Below, piece after piece: positions 12,134 through 24,939 of a stretch of DNA of 64,000 bases. The stretch is taken from NCBI RefSeq assembly GCF_033807715.1, contig NC_084596.1, positions 31,628,879 to 31,692,878 on the forward strand, given 5' to 3'. The notes beneath the pieces were generated by a model. It was not told where the DNA came from, did not search any database, and worked only from the letters and a program-made list of their open reading frames with translations. Each line of letters opens with the position of its first letter. Position 1 is the first letter of the stretch. Position numbers and translations under genes: made by a program. This DNA is from Cololabis saira. Taxonomy: Eukaryota; Chordata; Actinopteri; Beloniformes; Belonidae.

Positions 12134-12651
12134 ACACACATATACATATATATATGTACGTTTGGGTAGGATGACCGGTCCAAGATGACGGCCGTATTTA
12201 TCGCACCCCAGCGGTCGATGAGGCGTCTATGTATATATGTCTATGTTGGAAACTACCACGGTATCCAAGTACTACCGGCTGCAGAACTTCGGCAGGTTTC
12301 TCTCGGCGTAGCATTAGCTCTTCCAGCTGGAGAGCGTTAACACAAGTTCTTCACGCAATGGAGCTTTTAGTCTTTTATTCACTTTGTTGACAAGGGAGCG
12401 AACGTGTGCTACATGAGTGTACTGTGGAACTGCATGTGTGGATTAGCACATAGCCCTGCGTAGGTGATGCTCCAACCCCCAACCTCGCCCAGCTCAATTC
12501 TCAGGTGTCATAATAACATGAAGATTTGCTATGGATGTCTAACAAATCTGTAGGTAGCACCTCGCCTCAATCACACGCTTTTCAGTTGTTCCACAGATAC
12601 ATGGAAGCATGTCCATGTATTTGTCCACTGAAAATAATAGAAGCATCAGTC

Positions 12652-13044
12652 TAGGGCTGGGCGATTTTGGACAAAAATAAAATCCTGATTTTTTTCTCTG
12701 AAAACCCGATTTTCGATTTCGATTTCGATTTTTTTGGTAAAACTACAAAAGACAATGGAATAAATTGTTTAAAATATTTTATCTTTATTTTTAAAGAAAA
12801 ATAGCAAACAAATTTCCCTATTGGGAATGAAGTGCAATTGAAAGATACTGTAAATCCTCCTTGAGTTTAGTAAAGTGACAACATTTACAATTTTCTTGAC
12901 CAAACAAAGATGACTAGACGAGCTCTGTCTGTAATGCAGCCAGCTGCAAAAAAGGAAAATCGATTTTCCGATTTTCCTTTTTTAACGTCGATTTTGATTA
13001 ATAAATCCGATTTAGATTTAAAATCGATTAATCGCACAGCCCTA
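12652..13044. mobile_element. Short hAT-type MITE with perfect 8-bp TSD
   Basis: The element begins TAGGGCTGGGCGATTTTGG and ends CGCACAGCCCTA. The 8-bp duplication CATCAGTC is intact at 12644-12651 and 13045-13052. The interior contains repeated CGATTT motifs. At 393 bp it has no room for a transposase and must have been moved in trans. The perfect TSD suggests modest age. Confidence 0.85.
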
Positions 13045-13589
13045 CATCAGTCATACGCGGTATTAACTATTGTTTTTAGATTCATAGTTCCCTTTCTAAG
13101 ATTGTGTAAAGCCATTATATTGCTCCCTCAACTTGTCTTTTTTCTCTCAATTTATTCCAGAAAAAAGTGTCCAGTGTCATCTTTCAAGACTTCACCACAC
13201 TCCTGTGAAAGTGTCCTCTTCAACGGCTTCATCAAACAGTGACTGCGGGGAGAGGGAGTCATCTGCTAGTATCAGGTTCATGATTTCAATACTTAAGTTT
13301 GTGTGTGTATATAGTGAGAAACTGTTTAGGATCAAGTAAGGTGAATAGGGGAAGTTTGGAAATGAAAAATGCTAAATATCATGCCCAGATATGCTTGATT
13401 TTACTGTTCTGTGTTACTGATATGTGGAGTGTAGGAGTGTATTGCATCTTTTTCTAGTAGATATGATCTAGTTAAACATTAAAGACTACAGCATCACCAT
13501 AGACAACGTTACTCAGGCCCATATCTAAACTGTCCATGCAATTTTAAGACACAAAATGCTTTGCACATACATTTTAAGTAGAGTTCATC

Positions 13590-13960
13590 CTAAGCAAACT
13601 TGTCAGGAGGACCTGGAATTGAAAACATTTAGTTGTCCTTTGTGTAACTGTACCAATATTTATACGGAGAGGGATTTTTTTCCTACATATTGGCATTCAT
13701 TTTAAGAGTCATGAAACTGTTACCTGTATGTTTGGGGATTGTACTTTTCAAATATAAAACAGGAAACGCAACCCACATACATTAGATGATTTTAAACCAG
13801 ATATAGTGACGACAACCAGAATTTCACAAGAATCATCTGACTGTGCAGAAGAAAATACACTTAACCCTGATGACTCTGAAGTGGACAGTGCATCACAAAG
13901 TCATGATGTGGATGTAAGCAACATCCTGCCTGGCATAATTGAGCAGAACTTTGCTTTTGG
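13590..13960 (+). pseudogene. Decayed zinc-finger-like coding remnant
   Basis: One frame gives FSCPLCNC. After a shift another gives HFKSHETVTCMFGDCTFQ, and after a further stop FKPDIVTTT followed by an acidic Ser/Asp/Glu-rich tail ending near the GTAAGC at 13915. The Cys-Cys and His-His spacing and following acidic region resemble a multi-copy C2H2-type family seen in fish genomes, perhaps transposon-associated. Several frame breaks show it is not functional. Identification is from memory of the pattern and is tentative. Confidence 0.4.
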
Positions 13961-14474
13961 GTTTTGCTTTTGTTTTAGTGAACTTTGGGTCACTAAAAGG
14001 TGGGGACACTGCGGGCTTCTCTGCCCCCTCCCGCCCCCACTGCCCTCATGAACAAAACAAACATGTCGAAGTGGCCGCCAAATACTTCATGTTGACCATC
14101 ATATTTACGTTTCATTTCATTTACGTTCACTCAACATACTTGTTTCTCGCTAAATTAAAGCATTTTATTTAGGTGGAAATTATATCCATAATTTTATTAC
14201 GTTCCGGGAACAAGTTATATTTTTTGAGTGCAGCAAAAGGGTCCTGGTTTAGTCTCAGCAGCAGCCTTTCTGTGTGGAGCTTGTACTTGTCTGCTGTTCT
14301 TCCTGCCTAAGAACAGCGGACGTTAGGTTGATTGCTTTTCTTAAGTGAGCTTTGGACTCTGCTTGTTAGACTCTGTGTGATTCTGTGATGGACTGTCCAC
14401 CTAACCAGGTTTACTAGGCTTTGACCCGATGACGGATAGGGTAGATTCCTGCTTATTTCCAGTGTAATTTGCTT

Positions 14475-16930
14475 TGCTTTGATTTCTTTTTGCATTTATT
14501 CTCATCCTTGAACATTTTATTACCTCCAGCCTTTAGATAGCGGTGCTGTACCTTAAAGATTCATTCTAACTAGTAACAGAGAGCTCCACTGTGGTAAAAC
14601 TTGAAATAAAATTATCATTTTTTGTAAGCCGCCTGCTATTTAATTAAATGAATAAATTACAAGTCGACTTTGAACATTGCATAAAATACCAGCTTTACGG
14701 GGCCCTGTGATCGCATGTCAATACTCCAGAGATGTGACAAGGAAACCCATCCAGCCATACTTATTTTCTCATAAACAATTGTCATAATGAATGCATTAAG
14801 CAACCAATTTGCACTCTCTCTGAACTCCACATAGCAGAACCTGCTGTTACCATGGTATCCATGGGAGTAGTCTTCAGAGTGTTACATGCCGTAAAAGGAG
14901 ACAAAACCAAACAGTGCGCCGAAGTCCTTGAAGTCGGTAAAAGGAATGATGCTGAGTTTTGGGCTTCTGGGATGAACGGTGAATAAATGAGGGTGGATTT
15001 TAATAAAATTCAAATGCAAAGGTTTTGCCGGTGATGTGATCAGAGTGAAATGAAGGGGTGGAAACATCAGCGATGAGTTTCCTCAGGGAAATGAGGGACT
15101 GAAACATATGGAGATAATTATTTCCTCCATTCTTCCGGTCTACCTACTTCCCTGGTCTTCTGTGTCTGACCTCTGCTCCTCAGAGAGCTGCGTTTATTAA
15201 AATAATAAGGTCAAATAAATATGATTTTTGGTCATGGATCATAATTATTCTGCATTTGAAATGAATGTACTGATTATATATCATTTTTTTCTGAATGTCA
15301 GTACCTCTCAAAGTGGTTTAAAACCTCACTAAACGGCAGGACCAGCTCAGTAATTCAGTCTTAACATGTCATACAGTCTTGAAAGGTGTCTGCCGCAAAG
15401 ATGAGGGATTATGATGGGCTTCCCGTGACATGGCAGCACTGTGAATATTTCCAACGACGCGGGGTTGAAGGGTCATCCATCTTTCTGCAGAGACAGAAAG
15501 ACAAATAGGCTGACATTCTCTTGTGACTGGCTGTCATATATCTATCTCATCATTATTGAGCTGCTGGGGACCAGCACCCCATCAACCCCGGTCACGCTGA
15601 CAGCATTTTCTCTCAGCGTTGGTACGAAGGATCAGACTGAACGACATTAGATGAGAGACTTCTCATTATGTGTCGGGAATCCTAACAAGAAGGTAGAAGT
15701 TCCTCACAGATTTGGACAGAAATAGTCTGTTTTTATAGACGCGGGCTGACTTCAGCTGCTGAAAACATGCCTTTTTGAAAATTATTACATTTCTTATTTG
15801 ACTTTTCATGAGATGACTTAAGATTCGGCAGTCGTTGTTTTGTTCAGCATTTGCTTAACAGACACCTGCAGATTCACCTTTTACACACCAGGCTGAGTTA
15901 ACCACACTAATTTAAAAGAAATTACAATATAACAAGTTCAGTAACAAACATTTTACTTATAATCCACTTGATTGAATAATTAATTAATTCTTGATAAACA
16001 AAGCTCCTTGTTGATTCCAAAGTCACGTCCATTTTGAAGTCTTTGAAGGTTTTGCTTCAAATATTCACATCCTGTTTTTTTTCTTTTTCCTAAGAAAGTG
16101 ATTTACTCAAAGAAAGAAAACATCAGATGACACGGTTGGTGTCTTAGACAGTTCTGTAGTGTTTTTTTTATTATTATTCTGGCATTTAAATACGGATTAT
16201 CCCACTAATTTAGTAAATAACTGGAAGGAAAGGACGTTTATTGAGGCTTCTGACGTGACTGTTTTTGATGAAATGGGCTTTCCGACCATGTTTGTGATTT
16301 TTAACTGATGTGTCCGCAAAGTGTTCAGCAACAGGCAGGACACGGTTAAGAATAGACCAGCATCCAAGCAATTGGCCCATCAGTGGGCTCATCCTGCCGT
16401 CTTGATCTTTTTCTGTTTCTGGCTGGCTGCTCAGTGTAATCACCAGGTGGAAAGAAATCTCATTATCCCAGGTCCTGATCTTGGCACACCGGGCTGAATG
16501 GCAACGATGACCAGCCAGCAGCGCGTTAAAATTTTAACCCCATCATTAATTGGGCATGACCCTGTGCTCTGAGCGGGCGAGGGGTTTGCACCGTGAAGAA
16601 TTCTCTTCCCCACGGCAGCTGGTGGGCAGAGCGGGCCGGGTAGCCGGAGACCGAGGCGTGAAGGTTTATGCTTGCAGTATTATCCAGCAGAGGTTGAATC
16701 ACTTCCCACATTTTTTACTCTACAATCTGTGAAACCAGAGTTTGAGCCTCTTGTACTGGAGCACTTAGAGGTTGCTGAGAGTTATTGCTATAAATGAAAT
16801 GACTATTTGTTCAATGAGCCCTTTTTTTATTTTGAAAATACAATAAGATCAAGAAAGACAAAGAAGGCAATAACGATGCTCTTAGGGGCCAAATTCTGAA
16901 ATGACCATCCTGTGGATCACGTCACATGGC
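14475..16930. other. No gene recognised; possible conserved noncoding block at 16380-16720
   Basis: No transposon boundary or exon is supportable. The segment 16380-16720 is GC-richer than its surroundings, with GTAATCACCAGGTGG (E-box and homeodomain-like) and TCATTAATTGGG motifs. It could be a regulatory element, but this is inference from composition and motif style. Confidence 0.3.
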
Positions 16931-16936
16931 TTCGGA

Positions 16937-17003
16937 TGTGTGTATATGTATATGTGTGTGTGTGTGTGTATATATATCTGTGTGTGTGTGTGTGTCTTTC
17001 TGT
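16937..17003 (+). repeat. (TG)n/(TA)n compound microsatellite
   Basis: TG and TA dinucleotides alternate over about 60 bases. The overlapping ORFs here encode only Cys/Val/Tyr dipeptide runs and are artefacts. Confidence 0.85.
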
Positions 17004-17349
17004 TTGTATGTTCTTATGGATTTTGTGCGTCTGTGTATGTTTGCACACATCAAAGACTAAGGAGCAGGCATGGTCGCCTCCTGAGATTAGAGTGCAATAA
17101 AGGAGGATGAACGCATCCGGAAAGCGGGAGAATGCGCTCCAGACACCGCCTTACTGGAAATCAATCCGCTCAGTCAGGCCCCCCGCGTACTGGGTTTAAG
17201 TGGGAGCGATGGCATGAGAGAGCAGGCGATGGGGACGGGAGGGGTTCGAGCGAACGGGAGAAAATGAGTAGAAAAGCAGAGCGAGACAGGTTGGTTGAAA
17301 GCATCATGGTAAGCTGGAGTAGCTGGCTACCTGTCAGCACTCAGGGCTG

Positions 17350-19800
17350 AGTAGAGGTTAGTGCTGAAGCAAAGGGGACGAGAAGGCATGGAGGCTGCAG
17401 CCTGTTTGTTTTCTATAAGGCTCCTTGGCTGAGGGTGAGATCCACTCAAACACCAATACCTCTGCCGGTTTAATAGCCTTCACACAGAGGTGAATCCACT
17501 CTATTAGTTGGGATCAAACAAAAAGTGAGGAGAAAATGAAAGAGAATTGATTTAATCTTCCTGTGAAACTTTTCTATAGTATCTGAGTGCTTGTTGTGGC
17601 GAGGTTAAGAGAGCCAACGAGTGACACTCATATCTGTAGTGCCAAAGCGTAACCTGGCAAACAAAAAAATCCTCAGCCAAGTAACATTAGCAAGGCTTTA
17701 AGATGATAATCATCAATTGTTCTTTGTTGAGAATGTGTCAAATGGGGCTCTTTAGAAAAGCGACGTGCTGATTCTACGTACACTGACACCGTCACGACAA
17801 ACCCACACCGAGTACAAAGTGATAACGCGAGAAGGTGTGGGTGCTTGTCCAACAGAAGTCTGCTGTGGAGGTGTCAAACACAGTGTACAAGCCCTTTTTT
17901 TTCTTTAAAAAATTATATTGATGTGCATTAATCACCAAGAGAAGAATAAAAAGGCGACACGTTTGCCTCGGGGTGTCACTGCTGCGCAGACGTATTAGCA
18001 CCTTGCAGAGTTTCACTAAACATGGACAAAACTGCAACGTACTAATGCTTCATCAGCAAGCACCTCTTGCACTAAAGAACTGAAACCATACGCTTAATTC
18101 CAAATAATAGTCCTAGCGCTGAAGAAGTTATTAATGACAAGAATAGGAATTTTTTTTTCAAGGTTAACAAATCCTTTAAATTCCTCTATGATGTTAAAAG
18201 ACTATCTGCTCTCAGCCTAGCTGACTGATTATGTTAAATATCTCAATTGATTTTGTAATCAACTTTACACACGTAGGAGTGAGCAGCGCTCTTTTGTATT
18301 CGATCAAACACATCAAAAACCACGTGGGAAATGCAGTTTGATTGGAAAATTGTAGGAAAATTGCCACCCGTTGTTTCATCAGCATGAGCACACTTTAGTC
18401 TCTATCAGGCAGTGAAACTGATCAGGAAGACAAGGGACTAAAACGATTTGAGTGGATGCTGAAAACATCTTGGTTTGTCTCAAAGTACATGCAGGGATTA
18501 TGTTTTCACTGCACATTGAAAAGAAGCACAAGTTTACAGTACACCGTGTGAAATGAAGACGTAAGCCGTGCTACAGGGGGGCAGATTTGGGTAATTTTGA
18601 TATGTATTAAAACATAAGTGGATAATTGCTCCATTAGTGTGTGTTTTCATTGCTGATTTTCATTAATGATGTCTTTTAAATGCTTGTTTTCACAAGCAGC
18701 AACCCAAAGGTTTTCCTTTTATGACATTAAGTTAGACAAAAGCAAAAAAAAAACAGTGCTGTTTTTCTTAAATTTTTATTTATTTTTATTTACAAATGTA
18801 TCACAGCTTTGATCAAATGATTTTGGCTTTATAAAGTGTTATTTCCATCCAATTCATACTTAATTTACACATAATGGCACCTTTTGAAAAACATTGCCGA
18901 ATGATAAATGTCTTCTTCTGATTTCCCGTGATTATGAACGGCAATACTTTTTTGTTGATTGTTTGGGTTTCACAAATATTATACGCTTTAATCAAAAGTT
19001 CTGCTGTATCTGTTGTCTTTTAATTAAATTCTTGGAGGATGCCTCCTAGCAATTTTTTGGTCCCTCGCGGATAATGAAATGTCAGTCGCAGCGTTATGAC
19101 GGATCATTGCAATCAGATCTATTGGCCTATAAAAAAAACATTTCCACCTACGATGGCAAGTTGGGCTCCATGACATTTTGAAGTGCATTGCCATTTCAGG
19201 GCCCTCCAGTGTATACCCCTCTATCAACTCAGTAGTGAGAACGGCAAGGTAATATTTTGAGTGTCAAGCATGTCTTTGTTTTGTGTTAGTCAGTAAATAT
19301 AGAAGTGGGGCTCAAGTATTGATATTGGCAAATAAAACACTGGAAGAAAATTGAGAAAGTGTTGGATAAGGGTAAAGGAATAGAAGAGTGTGTTAGCATG
19401 CCAGTGTGTGTGTTATGTGCTAGAGAGGGATCGAAGATTTTCACATGCACCATACTGAGGTTTATTCATAAGCCAAGCTGTTGCTTGTCATTTGGCCAGG
19501 GCCACTTAGAGCTCCAGATAAAAAAATGATCCATGTCTCCATCTGAATAGAGGACTGCATGTTGTCAAGTCGATACTTTGCTATTGAAATTGCAGACAAA
19601 AACTTTCCTGTGAGGCAAGAAAGCTTGACCTTCAGCAAATTGCAGCTCTTTCACTCCTCTGTTAACAGCTCTGTCTATCTGCTCTCGTGTCGGTCTGCTT
19701 CTCTGCATGTGAAAGTACTGGAAAATGTTTTGGGTGTGATCAAGGCCTTTGCTTTAGATTCAGATTCACTATCCAAGCCTGACTCTCTGCTGAATGCTTA
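17350..19800. other. No gene recognised
   Basis: Unique-looking AT-rich sequence. I found no element termini, no coding motif and no RNA gene. Confidence 0.35.
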
Positions 19801-21517
19801 TTTCTCTTAACCTGTTCACCCCGAGGGATTTTGGAGGTGAATTTCGCCTGAACAGGCCTATCCAAATTAAATCAACAATATCTCCACAATTATAAGGACA
19901 ATATGCATAATCCTGGTCTCAATGGATAGCTAAGACCTCGCAGCATACATTTCCAGTGTCAGAAAAGTTGTGAATGTTCACATGCCTGAGCAAATTGCTA
20001 TAAACCAAAGAAAAAAAAGGACATTTTTACTCTTGTGTAATGATTTTTTTTTTTAGTTTGCACAGTGGAAAACACCATGATAGCAATGCATATAATTATG
20101 AAGACGACACTGCCTGGATTCAACAACTGTACCAAGTTACATGAGAATAGCTTAAAGCACATAGATTTTATAAATGTTTTAGTGTGGATAGTACCAGGCG
20201 GACACTCTATTTGGGCACTTGGATACCTAAAATGTGCCAATGTTTTTTTTTTTTTCCCCTTTTTGAACGGAATGTGGCTATAAAATACTTTGGTGATTTG
20301 ATGATGATTTAATCAATGTAAAATCTCAATCCAAACATCACTGCGCTCTGTGCGGGTCTCTGTGGGTGCCGCTCTCTGCGCTGTGCAACTGTGCGTCACG
20401 GAGCCAAGATGGCTGCCGCGCTCGACGGGAGAGGCCTGATGGATGAAGTCTTGTTCATGTGTAATATCTCGTTTGAAAGCTTGCGACATGTAAAATGTCA
20501 ACAAAGTTTGTGTAAATTCCTGAAAGCCACGAGGAGTCAACAAACTCATGTCATTTTATATCCTGGTAGGATATGAAATGACGGCCGATTAAACTACTAT
20601 GAACTACTATGAACAATTAAGCTGTGAATCCTGGTCAAAGAATGGTGTGGATAGACTGAAAATGACAACGAAACAGTAAGGAAATAAAATATACTGCTTT
20701 TGGTCGGAATAGTTTTGAGATTTGCTGACGTAGTGTGTAATGAACACACAATCTGATGTGCTGGCTGTGAAATGTGAATTTTGGCTTTCTGTGGTCGGCT
20801 AAGAAAAGATTATGTTCGGTATCAAATGAAAGTGTAGCTTTTCTAGTTTCATACAGTATGATACCCACTACGTTGGGCTGGAGACAATTGATCTTGCGTT
20901 CTGTTGTGTTTTTTTGCAGGTGTTGCTCGTGTTGGGGACGCCATCTTTGTTGCATATGTATTTTTAAGTTGTTATAAATCAAATACTTTGTTGACAAAAT
21001 GTACTTGGAGTTTTGACATATTGGCTTTAGGGCTTCTTGTTTGAGAAACAGTTGAAAGAAAATACCCTGACAGCACTTGAGTAACTTTTTCCACACATGA
21101 ACTAGTGCATACAGCTGCTGTACCCGGTCCGTTGGGGGGAAGGGCATTTCTCCTATCATCTTTGCACACATTTTATACAGACTTTTGATGATGCTAGCTG
21201 TTATTTATTAAACTTTTCTGCAAGAGATAAGTGTAAAATCAGAGATTTATTAAAAACAAATAAGGTATTATATTGTTCCTGCATTCAATTCATATGTCAT
21301 AGTTCTTGCATAGGGTTACAGTGTGAAAAACGAGAGCAGATAAATGTGTACTCCATCTTTCATAGATGAAAGATAAAAGAAAAAAAAAGTGCTATTTGCT
21401 GTCTTTATAAAAAAAAAAAGATTAACAAAATGAAATTACACGTATATGTGGTCAATGAGGAAGTTTTTCCATTGTGCTATGTTCTTTTTCTTTTTATTGT
21501 ATTTCCAGTTCATGAGA

Positions 21518-21615
21518 TTCAGATTCAGAAAACTTTATTTATCCCCGAGGGGCAATTGCAAAAACAACTAAGCAGCATGATGTTGAAAGTACAGAATAAG
21601 TGCAGATAAATAAAG
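21518..21615 (-). repeat. LINE 3' tail
   Basis: On the minus strand the segment reads GCCCCTCGGGGATAAATAAA followed by a GTTTTCTGAATCTGAATC tail. This is a common 3' terminus of fish RTE/Rex-type LINEs. Upstream coding sequence is not recognisable, so this is a strongly 5'-truncated copy. Confidence 0.45.
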
Positions 21616-21989
21616 CATGTATGAGGATAGTTTTCTTGGCGATAGTTAGGGCTGCTTTTGCTGCTTTTTCTACACAACTGATTGTAGCTGATCTCTATGC
21701 ACTGATCTCATGAGCACCTTACAGTCTTACCAAAAACAGGAAGGTGTGTCTAAAGACGAAGCAGACAATAATCTCTGTGACCAGTGGCGTGTATGGTATC
21801 TGGTGGGTCTTATTCAAGGCTCTGCGGCGATACTTGTCTAAGTGTCGATACTTCAGGCGATGAGATGATTTGCTTGAGGCAAGGACTCAAGGAAAAGCCT
21901 TAGGCGGTGCTGAGACATCACACACCGGTGTCATCAGTGCGTGAGAGAAGAGCATCCTCAATCATCAATCCATCAGTATTTCCTGCTGG

Positions 21990-23105
21990 AATCAACACAG
22001 ATTGTTTAATCACGACTAGAATAAGAATGTGAATTTATTTATTTTTGTTTAAACATTTTATTGGAATGTAATCTTCCACAATATTTCAAAATGCAAACTT
22101 GTTAAGCGTGGCTACAATTCAAATGATAGCTGAGAGGATATAAAAGATTTAAAACTGAATCTGCCTGGGGGGTTGGTGTATGAGGCTGAGGCTGGCTGAA
22201 GGCAACCACCGCATCACGTTGACCTGCCATGGCCTCTTGACAGTCCACCCCCATGAACACAGGTAGCCGCAAATGAGCTCATTTAAAACGAGCCTGTTGC
22301 CGGAGCAAGGCTAAAAGTCAGACAGCCAGCTCTGACAGGTGCCAAGGTGCCCAACAGCATCCTCAGCGCTGCACTCATTTCACACCTACACTTCCCTTCA
22401 GGGCCGTGGGCTGCGTTTTTAGCAAAAGAAATGTAAAATTCAAGAGGTTTATGTCAAGCTGAGGTTTAAAAAAAAAAAATCATATCATAAATTTGAAGAA
22501 CATGTATTCTAATGCTTTCACTTCATTATTCTTTAAAGGATTTAACTACTTTCCACATGGATATAATGTTGCCAGCTGCAGCATAACACTAATGAGACAA
22601 GGCCGTCTTGATTTTACTTTTAAACAAAAATACATATAAAAAGTGTATCTTACAGATACATTTGTACAAATACATCCAGTTTTTTTTGTTTTTTTTTCAT
22701 TTCTGACCCAGTTCTTGTAACCAGGGATGTCACATCTTTGATAGTATTTGTGGCTGTCGTGGTATAGGGCTTTATGCAGAGGATGAGGAGTAATCCGCCA
22801 GGATTGAGGGGGGTTTGTCTCTACTTAAAAAACATCTGGCTTTGAAAGAAAAAATGTTGCTTCAGATATATTCTTTCTAAAGATAAAATCCATGATATAC
22901 AATTTTCTTTATATTTCCTATTTGAGCAAGTTTGACAACAGACAGAAAACATGTAGCTGTATTGCAGAATCAGGTTTATGTTTTATGTTAAAATACAAAG
23001 GAGTTCAATTACATTATTTTGTTGCTATTAAGTGTATTGATCTATGAGACTCTAAAACAATATTAAGATGCATCCTAGAAGCTCTTTGGTGGAGATTTAA
23101 TTGTA
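21990..23105. other. No gene recognised
   Basis: Several A/T homopolymer runs and no coding or transposon signature I can defend. Confidence 0.35.
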
Positions 23106-23109
23106 TGAC

Positions 23110-23400
23110 TGATATTAATGAATCACATCTTTATTTATAAAGCCCCATTAAACAGAATTATCAAAAGTGCTTCAACAAATAAAAGTACATAATAAAACAA
23201 TAAAAAAACACAGTACACACAATAAAAAAAAATACAAATGAATATAAATAATTCAGTCAAAGGTAGTGGTAAAAAGATACGATGTAAGATGTGTTTTAAA
23301 AGAGGCAACAGTTGCAGCAGACCTGCTGGTCTGTGGAATGTTATTCCACATATGTGCAGCATAAAAACTGATAACCTCCTTAGCTGCCTGGTCATTTTTT
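23110..23400 (-). pseudogene. 3' end of an L2-type LINE
   Basis: On the minus strand, about 23365 down to 23265, the translation includes AAHMWNNIP, then SAATVASFKTHLTSYLF and TTTFD. This matches the conserved C-terminus of L2/CR1-type LINE ORF2 (W-N-x-I/L-P, then FK-x-x-L). It is followed by an A/T-rich 3' UTR with an AATAAA-like sequence near 23130. The rest of ORF2 is missing, as usual for 5'-truncated copies. Confidence 0.65.
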
Positions 23401-24459
23401 TTTCTCCTCCCCCTTTTCCCAGTAGATTTGTGAATAAGCTGTTATAATAATCTAACCTGCTAAAGAGGAATGGATGGACCAGTTTCCACCTGTTGCGTCA
23501 ATCCTTTGATAGTAGGCCAACTTTATTACTGAACTGACATGGAGGACACCTAGATTACTTGGTTTCTGCATTTTAACAAGAAGCTGGGTGCAAATCCTTA
23601 ACCTTTTTTCTTTATATGCAAAAGCATTTGTTTATTTGGGAACAATTTTAGGGCATGAGCTGTTTATTTGTTTAAGGGACTTAATTAGATCTAATAAGGG
23701 ACCCCCAGAACCTTGCCCCCACTCCACCACCAAGGGACACCAAATCCACAACACAACACAAGGACAAAGACACGGACCAGGAAAAGCAAAGTTTCACTAC
23801 TTCCCAATGCAATCCAATAAGTGAGGAAATGAATTATGTGAAATCACAGGAGTCAACAGCAAACTCTATAGGTCAGTTACTAGGCACTATATAGCTGTAC
23901 GTTCTTGTAGGCAGAGGATGTATTGCTTTTAACTCAAATTCAAGAAAACAATGATAAGGAATGACATTTAACTTCCTTAATTGGACACTATTTAAAATGA
24001 TCCCACTAACTCTGTACTATTTTGTTGCTTCAATAAATGAATCTTCAGACAAAGGGTTTTTTTTTTTTTCTAAATTGAAAGCAATTCCTGTTCCCGCTGG
24101 CATGTTGTCCTTCACCTGCTGCTCTGAACCCAGTCAGGATATCAAGCCGATTTTAATCAATCCACACAGGTTTTAAGAAACATAATCAGATCCTCTGATG
24201 TGCAAGATTCCCATCAGTGAAGATAAATGTGTTATCTTTCTAATTTATTCTAATTTCAATCCATTTTGTTCTCATGTTTTAAACACATTTTAAAGGTATT
24301 TGAATAATGTGTTATAAACTAATAATAATAAGCAATACTATACAATAATGAGAAGTTTTAAACTGCTGATACCTTCATGAATTCTGAAACGCATAAATTT
24401 CTCCTTGCAGAAAGTTTACACACAAATTAATTCAGCTCATGTTTCAAGAAAGAGGCCAG

Positions 24460-24609
<150 letters not shown>

Positions 24610-24714
24610 GATTTTTTTTGAAGTTTGTGTCTTATGTGCAGTAAAAAATAATCACAGTACTCTCCGTGTGGATAATCATAGACCATATTGGAGTTTGTGA
24701 ATGTTATATGGACA

Positions 24715-24749
24715 TTATATGCAAGCTTACAATGGAAGCTTGCATATAA
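24715..24749. repeat. Perfect 14-bp-arm hairpin
   Basis: TTATATGCAAGCTT at 24715-24728 and its exact reverse complement at 24736-24749 are separated by 7 bases. A third related TTGCATGTAG lies just downstream. No element boundary is visible. Confidence 0.7.
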
Positions 24750-24939
24750 GCGAGCTGATGTTTGATGGCTTGCATGTAGAAAATGTTCAGAACAGATAAC
24801 AGAGACCTTAGACAGCTCCTACAGATTAACAGTTCTGAAATATAGGATTATTCCATATGTAACACGAGTAAGATCAGTTATTCTTTATCAATAGTTAATC
24901 TGCATCTCATAGATATATTACCATGACAACAAGCACAGC

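Noticed and set aside
20635..21171. 178-codon minus-strand ORF
   Set aside because: Composition follows the AT-rich DNA, no motif is recognisable, other frames overlap, and the region may be part of a noncoding repeat.
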